From: an uncultured bacterium
Lineage (GTDB): Bacteria; Patescibacteriota; Minisyncoccia; Phycocordibacterales; UBA9973
Direction of reading: 5' to 3'
DNA: 45,243 bases
Assembly: GCA_937895515.1 (NCBI GenBank)
Contig: CALAYS010000052.1
Location: 1 to 45,243 of the forward strand
Shown here in pieces: positions 42,141 to 45,243 of the stretch. Position 1 is the stretch's first letter. The number at the start of each line of letters is the position of its first letter. A program made the position numbers and the translations under genes. The notes below the pieces were generated by a model. That model searched no databases. It was given only the letters and a program-made list of their open reading frames with translations, and was not told the origin of the DNA.

Positions 42141-42372
42141 GTAGATTGAAAAGTAAATAGTTTTTTTCTCCGCATAGATTTGGAAAGGATCTAAGCATAA
42201 AAAAGGAGGCACAATGATTAACAGCTAACCGAACAAAGACACCAAAAGGTTTTCGCACGGTGCTGGGACAAGATGACTAAAAATCGTCATGTACCAGCTT
42301 CCACTGGGATTAGTTTAGGGAGAAATCTCTAACGCTTGTCCAGCATTGTGCAAAGATTTGTTGGTGTTTTTT
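42141..42372 (+). ncRNA. Candidate structured non-coding RNA, about 230 nt
   Basis: Outer stem AAAGACACCAA (42235-42245) with TTGGTGTTTTT (42361-42371), whose 3' side runs into a T tract and so can also terminate. The next stem is GCAC-GGT-GCTGGGACAAG (42255-42272) with CTTGTCCAGC-ATT-GTGC (42335-42351). It closes a junction of three small hairpins: ATGAC/GTCAT (42273-42290), CCAG/CTGG (42294-42307) and GGAG-AAAT-CTCT (42319-42330). The 5' part holds a hairpin TAGAT...ATCTA and a strong Shine-Dalgarno GGAGG before a four-codon ORF (ATG at 42214, MINS). No known RNA family is recognised; it is not tmRNA, 6S, SRP RNA or a tRNA. The rest of the gap to 42556 holds further short inverted repeats (for example ATACCC/GGGTAT near 42457-42473) and no gene. 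Confidence 0.6.
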
Positions 42373-42556
42373 TGTTTTCTAACCATACACACACTAATAC
42401 TAATTAGTGAGATCACAAAAATAAAAGAAGTTAGAATTGTACAGTTAGTATCTAATACCCAAATTGGGTATCAACTGGGCGGTTTTAATAAGTTGATTAA
42501 CAACAAACGCCTCGAGGACTTTTAGTCAGAGTTAGTAGTAATACTTTTTTGAACTT

Positions 42557-42760
42557 ATGGCAGTAGACGCAAAAGGAATGAAAGGATACAGATCACGGAA
42601 TAATGATGGTCAATTACGCGACAAGCGTGATGATACTCATATTGGCACAATAGAACAGAAATACAATCTGGATTTAGGTGTTAGAAGTGATATGCATCTG
42701 GGTACATATCTTAAAGAGAACAACATCAAATCGCTCAATGATTTGGTAAATAATCAATAA
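42557..42760 (+). CDS. Small hypothetical protein (67 aa)
   Basis: MAVDAKGMKGYRSRNNDGQL ... KRDDTHIGTIEQKYNLDLGV ... a short, polar protein with no signal peptide or membrane segment. The pattern 'LRDKR-D-THIGTIE-KY ... GVRSDMHLGTYL' looks conserved rather than random: it contains balanced charged residues and two similar halves (THIGTIEQKY and MHLGTYLKEN). I do not know a function. It follows the structured RNA within the island. No clear promoter box stands 6 bases upstream. Confidence 0.55.
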   Translation: MAVDAKGMKGYRSRNNDGQLRDKRDDTHIGTIEQKYNLDLGVRSDMHLGTYLKENNIKSLNDLVNNQ

Positions 42761-42883
42761 GATTATGAACTTGTGTTTTTTGTTGGTGACCTCATTGCAT
42801 AACGCTTAAAGCACTGAGCTTGGTACAGGTCGAGCGATAGTATCTTTGATAACCGATTATAAGTTATTTTTTACAAAATCATA

Positions 42884-43033
42884 ATGATTAGTAAAAAACT
42901 TCCCATTTGTAATATATGTGGCAGAAGAAAAATCTTCCGTCGCATTATGTGTCCAAATGGGGTGTGTAGAGACGCACGGGACTATGGATATAAATCTTGG
43001 CCTCCGTTCTGTCCTATACATTGGTTCAGTTAG
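42884..43033 (+). CDS. Very small zinc-binding-like protein (49 aa)
   Basis: MISKKLPICNICGRRKIFRR, then CPNGVCRDARDYG, ending PPFCPIHWFS. Cysteine pairs at residues 9/12 (CNIC) and about 23/28, plus Cys43 and His46, could bind one or two zinc ions; the spacer is strongly basic. The reading frame is short, so the call rests on the cysteine spacing. A TACAAA lies 6 bases upstream of the ATG. Directly behind it are two strong hairpins. The 120-base gap before it contains only weak hairpins. Confidence 0.5.
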   Translation: MISKKLPICNICGRRKIFRRIMCPNGVCRDARDYGYKSWPPFCPIHWFS

Positions 43034-43047
43034 TTTCTTAATTGAAA

Positions 43048-43085
43048 CTAAAACACAATTACTTGATCAGTAATTGTGTTTAGTA
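43048..43085. terminator. Long palindrome behind the 49-aa gene
   Basis: CTAAAACACAATTACT-TGATC-AGTAATTGTGTTTAG, 15 paired bases with one bulge. Likely a bidirectional terminator, although the T tract is weak. Confidence 0.55.
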
Positions 43086-43105
43086 AAATTGTTTTTGTTT
43101 TTCAA

Positions 43106-43142
43106 AAGGGTTCGTCAAGTAGCTACTGGCGGACTCTTTTAT
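43106..43142 (+). terminator. RNA hairpin with compensatory G-U pairs
   Basis: AAAAGGGTTCGTCA (43106-43119) pairs fully with TGGCGGACTCTTTT at RNA level, using three G-U pairs, followed by ATTTTGTC. The G-U usage points to a plus-strand transcript. From here to 43277 no gene is seen; this is the probable right edge of the island. Confidence 0.55.
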
Positions 43143-43277
43143 TTTGTCTAATTATCCGTAACTAAATTATAACAGTTTTTCCTTGTGCTTAAAACAAGTT
43201 GGAGCTGTTGATAATTATTGCCTTCTCAATACTCCTTATATTACTTATATTTCAATAAATGTCAATACACGCTTGTT

Positions 43278-43306
43278 TTGATAATAGACATTAGAACTGG
43301 TATGAT
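43278..43306 (+). promoter_or_regulatory. Consensus-like promoter, leaderless arrangement
   Basis: TTGATA (43278-43283), 17-base spacer, TATGAT (43301-43306), then exactly 6 bases to an ATG at 43313. That ATG opens only a 22-codon frame that overlaps the next gene. Confidence 0.65.
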
Positions 43307-43361
43307 CTAAAAATGAGAAAGGACCACAAAAAACTCCCGAAAGAGATATTAAGAGCATGGT

Positions 43362-43712
43362 ATGGATTTTCATTGGGATAATGAGAAATTATGGTCTTTA
43401 GTTGCCCCAATTGAAGATATAGATGTTTCAGAATTGGAATGGCATTTAGATGTTCCTTTCTGGTCTTATGAAGGTGGAAAATATAACCTATTACCTCGTA
43501 TAGTTTTGGGTGACATAGAATCATACCCCGAACATAAAGAACGTATTTTTAATGCTGATATAAAATATCCCATAGATATAATGGAAAATCCTAAAGGAGA
43601 ATTAGTGATTTTAGATGGTATGCATCGCTTGCTTAGATTAATTAATGAGGGTCACAAAAAGGTTAAGGTTCGTAAAATCTCAAGAGACCATATCGACAAA
43701 ATTAAAGGTTAA
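43362..43712 (+). CDS. ParB/sulfiredoxin-like small protein (116 aa), possibly frameshifted at its start
   Basis: Residues 75-110 (IDIMENPKGELVILDGMHRLLRLINEGHKKVKVRKI) have the GxHR-type loop and strand order of the ParB/Srx nucleotide-binding fold; the N-terminal part MDFHWDNEKLWSLVAPIED and LEWHLDVPFW look conserved and ligand-like. Such proteins occur as stand-alone unknowns. The promoter at 43278-43306 points to an ATG at 43313, whose frame (MRKDHKKLPKEILRAWYGFS) stops at 43381, overlapping this gene in another frame. Either a single-base frameshift has split one gene of about 132 codons, or a short upstream peptide is coupled. Confidence 0.65.
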   Translation: MDFHWDNEKLWSLVAPIEDIDVSELEWHLDVPFWSYEGGKYNLLPRIVLGDIESYPEHKERIFNADIKYPIDIMENPKGELVILDGMHRLLRLINEGHKKVKVRKISRDHIDKIKG

Positions 43713-43719
43713 CTTTAAC

Positions 43720-43741
43720 TTCTGTATTCTACCATACAGAA
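43720..43741. terminator. Perfect hairpin between convergent genes
   Basis: TTCTGTAT-TCTACC-ATACAGAA between the ParB-like gene and the opposing RdgB-like gene; 8-bp stem, no T tract, so it may work poorly as a terminator. Confidence 0.4.
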
Positions 43742-43768
43742 CGAACTCCTCTAATTAAATTATAATAT

Positions 43769-44311
43769 CTAAATACTTTCTAAAAACTTTTTCAATTCCT
43801 CAAAAGGTTTTATTTTTAGATAAGTAATTTTATCGTCATCTTCTGCCATTTCGGCCCTGGTAATATCATAACCTTCTGGAACAAAAATCTTGTCCCACCC
43901 AAAGCCATTTTCGCCCATTGGTTTTTCAGGAATTAAACCATTAAGTTCTCCCTTAAATAACTTTAGGAGATTACCATCGTAATAACCAAATACACAACTG
44001 GCAACAGCTTTCCTGGATTTACCATCAAGTAATTTGCAAATATCTTCAAATGACATTTCTTCCATAAAAAACTTTATGAAGGGGCCTGGTAAATTTCCCA
44101 TCGCTTCAAAAACCAAAGAGACATCTTCAACAATTACTGGAGATTTAATTTTCTCATAAGCTTGTCTGACTTTATGCTCGACTATCTTTTCTAAACTTAA
44201 TGATTGTATCTCATCTAAATCTAATTTTAGATGTTGTACTTCAAATCCCAAATATTTTGACAAATAGTCTGCCTTGTTTTGATTTCCTGTGATGAACGTA
44301 ATATTTTTCAT
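43769..44311 (-). CDS. RdgB/HAM1-like non-canonical purine NTP pyrophosphatase (180 aa)
   Basis: MKNITFITGNQNKADYLSKYLG is the substrate-binding opening of the ITPase family. VIVEDVSLVFEAMGNLPGPFIKFF is the conserved core (usually EDSGL..A..G.PG), and GENGFGWDKIFVPEG is the second signature. It hydrolyses inosine and xanthosine triphosphates to keep them out of nucleic acids. It lies 6 bases downstream of the Maf-like gene, forming a nucleotide house-cleaning operon. The size is normal. Confidence 0.9.
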   Translation of the reverse strand: MKNITFITGNQNKADYLSKYLGFEVQHLKLDLDEIQSLSLEKIVEHKVRQAYEKIKSPVIVEDVSLVFEAMGNLPGPFIKFFMEEMSFEDICKLLDGKSRKAVASCVFGYYDGNLLKLFKGELNGLIPEKPMGENGFGWDKIFVPEGYDITRAEMAEDDDKITYLKIKPFEELKKFLESI

Positions 44312-44317
44312 AATTTT

Positions 44318-44890
44318 TTATTTTTCAATTCCAAATCCTTTCAATTCTTCTAAAACTTCATCAACTGGTAAGCCAATTATATTATCATAGCTACCTTCAA
44401 TCTTTTCAATTAATTTACCGCCTAAACCTTGGATTGCATATGCTCCAGCCTTATCTAGTGGTTCACCAGTTTCAACATAATCATCAATTTCTTGTTCAGT
44501 TAGATCCTTAAAAAATACTTTCGTCTCCATTGCTTTAGATACTAGTTTATTTGCTGATTTTTCAATAATAGTAAAACCAGTAATTATTGAGTGTTGTTTT
44601 CCACTTAACATAAGTAATCTTTCTTTGGCTTTTTCTTTCGTATGGGGTTTACCAAAAACTTCATTACCTAAGCAAGTAAAAGTATCAGCGCCAATAACCA
44701 CCGCATCTGGGTATTTATTTGCCACATCTTCAGCCTTACCCCGAGAAAGATGCATGGCTAAATCTTTTGGTGACATTGCTAAAGCCATGTCTTCTTCATA
44801 GCTACTTGCAACAATCTCAAAAGGAATCTCTGTTTTTTCAAACAGTTCTTTTCGACGAGGTGATGTTGAAGCTAGGATTACTTTTTTCAT
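44318..44890 (-). CDS. Maf-like nucleoside triphosphate pyrophosphatase (190 aa)
   Basis: ILASTSPRRKELFEK is the N-terminal signature (S-x-SPRR) that binds the phosphates. VVIGADTFTCLGNEVFGKPH holds the catalytic Asp region, and AGAYAIQGLGGKLIEKIEGSYDNIIGLP is the C-terminal signature. Maf proteins hydrolyse dTTP, UTP or modified nucleotides and have been linked to cell division arrest. The second signature has ADTF with Thr, as in the dTTP/UTP branch. TATAAT is 3 bases before the ATG, at the end of the preceding gene. Confidence 0.92.
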   Translation of the reverse strand: MKKVILASTSPRRKELFEKTEIPFEIVASSYEEDMALAMSPKDLAMHLSRGKAEDVANKYPDAVVIGADTFTCLGNEVFGKPHTKEKAKERLLMLSGKQHSIITGFTIIEKSANKLVSKAMETKVFFKDLTEQEIDDYVETGEPLDKAGAYAIQGLGGKLIEKIEGSYDNIIGLPVDEVLEELKGFGIEK

Positions 44891-44894
44891 ATTA

Positions 44895-45242
44895 TTATAT
44901 TAAACCTTTTCGTCTCCACAGGCAAACCCCAACAAGAAACACATTACAAACTGTAATCGTAATCAAATAGCTAAGAGTTAAAATATTGTAATCAGTCAAA
45001 GCAATTATTGCAAAGATGTTACCAATAGAAAATAAGGTCCAAGAAAGTATCGTTTCACCCCAAGGATCATTCCATGATTTCCTAATACTAGGAATATAAC
45101 CAAAAGCATCTATAGCGCAAACAATAAGTACCGCAATCACCGGATTATCTAATTGCCACCATATCAGTACTGCCAGCAAGGCAATAACAAGAATAATGGT
45201 ATCACTTCGAGTGATATTTCTAGTGCCGTGTTTAAGAGAGAA
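44895..45242 (-). CDS. Small multi-pass membrane protein, N-terminus beyond the window
   Basis: The frame stays open to the right edge, so the gene begins outside; the visible 115 residues contain about four hydrophobic helices. The segment DAFGYIPSIRKSWNDPWGET between helices resembles the proline-kinked loop of PQ-loop/SWEET-like proteins, but the family is not certain. It ends with a basic tail (CLWRRKGLI). The stop lies 4 bases before the Maf ATG and may be co-transcribed with it. Confidence 0.6.
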   Translation of the reverse strand, partial: FSLKHGTRNITRSDTIILVIALLAVLIWWQLDNPVIAVLIVCAIDAFGYIPSIRKSWNDPWGETILSWTLFSIGNIFAIIALTDYNILTLSYLITITVCNVFLVGVCLWRRKGLI

Positions 45243-45243
45243 T

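Noticed and set aside
43278..43769. A second copy of the tRNA-Lys 3' end marking the right end of the island
   Set aside because: No stretch matching the tRNA 3' part was found by eye, so the right boundary remains uncertain.

Overview
The window looks like a chromosomal segment of a Candidate Phyla Radiation (Patescibacteria, Parcubacteria-like) bacterium. This is inferred from the AT-rich composition, the standard genetic code, small isolated household genes without biosynthetic operons, dispersed C/G-rich palindromic repeats (one inside a coding region), surface proteins with cohesin-like domains, and many genes whose -10 box lies about 6 bases before the ATG. No 16S rRNA gene is present to confirm it.

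Layout. 1-4041: an ATPase fragment, an ABC exporter and a DEAD-box helicase, all on the minus strand. 4167-18255: a surface locus with four membrane-anchored cohesin-like proteins, one secreted protein ending in a type I dockerin, a small membrane protein and a 2266-residue secreted fibre-like giant. Two of the cohesin proteins are paralogues placed on opposite strands on either side of the giant gene. 18274-31348: household and accessory genes, namely a TerC/DUF475 membrane protein, a cytochrome b5-like lipid-facing protein, a nitroreductase, a VOC protein, a DoxX protein, an ADP-ribosyltransferase-like protein, two small P-loop kinases, a CPBP protease, tRNA-Ser, the principal-type sigma factor, S20, RuvA, Fpg, an MFS exporter, a DsbA/DsbB-like pair and a SpoU methyltransferase.

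31370-43150 reads as an integrated mobile and defence island beginning at tRNA-Lys(UUU). A broken 5' half of the tRNA, itself interrupted by a palindromic repeat, precedes a GIY-YIG gene, and the intact tRNA follows. Next come a large serine recombinase whose reading frame ends inside the tRNA, a small excisionase-like protein, a tyrosine recombinase, two small regulators, a 470-residue unknown protein, and a divergent type III restriction-modification pair (mod-res). The mod leader holds a long structured hairpin element. An HD-domain alarmone-hydrolase-like gene follows res, then a scar of a second res 3' end, then a strongly promoted, highly structured candidate non-coding RNA and two very small genes. 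43313-45243 returns to household genes: a ParB/Srx-like protein, an RdgB-like and a Maf-like nucleotide pyrophosphatase, and a membrane protein cut by the window edge.

How it works together. The cohesin and dockerin modules suggest a cell-surface assembly in which a dockerin-tagged secreted protein docks to membrane receptors beside a giant fibre; no glycoside hydrolase is present, so it is not a cellulosome in the usual sense. The sigma factor has canonical -10 and -35 recognition regions, in agreement with the TATAAT-like boxes seen before most genes. The best candidates for something undescribed are the cohesin/dockerin/giant-fibre locus, the two structured RNA-like elements in the island (36924-37070 and 42141-42372), and the interrupted tRNA-Lys half in front of the GIY-YIG gene. 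All functions are read from sequence motifs only.
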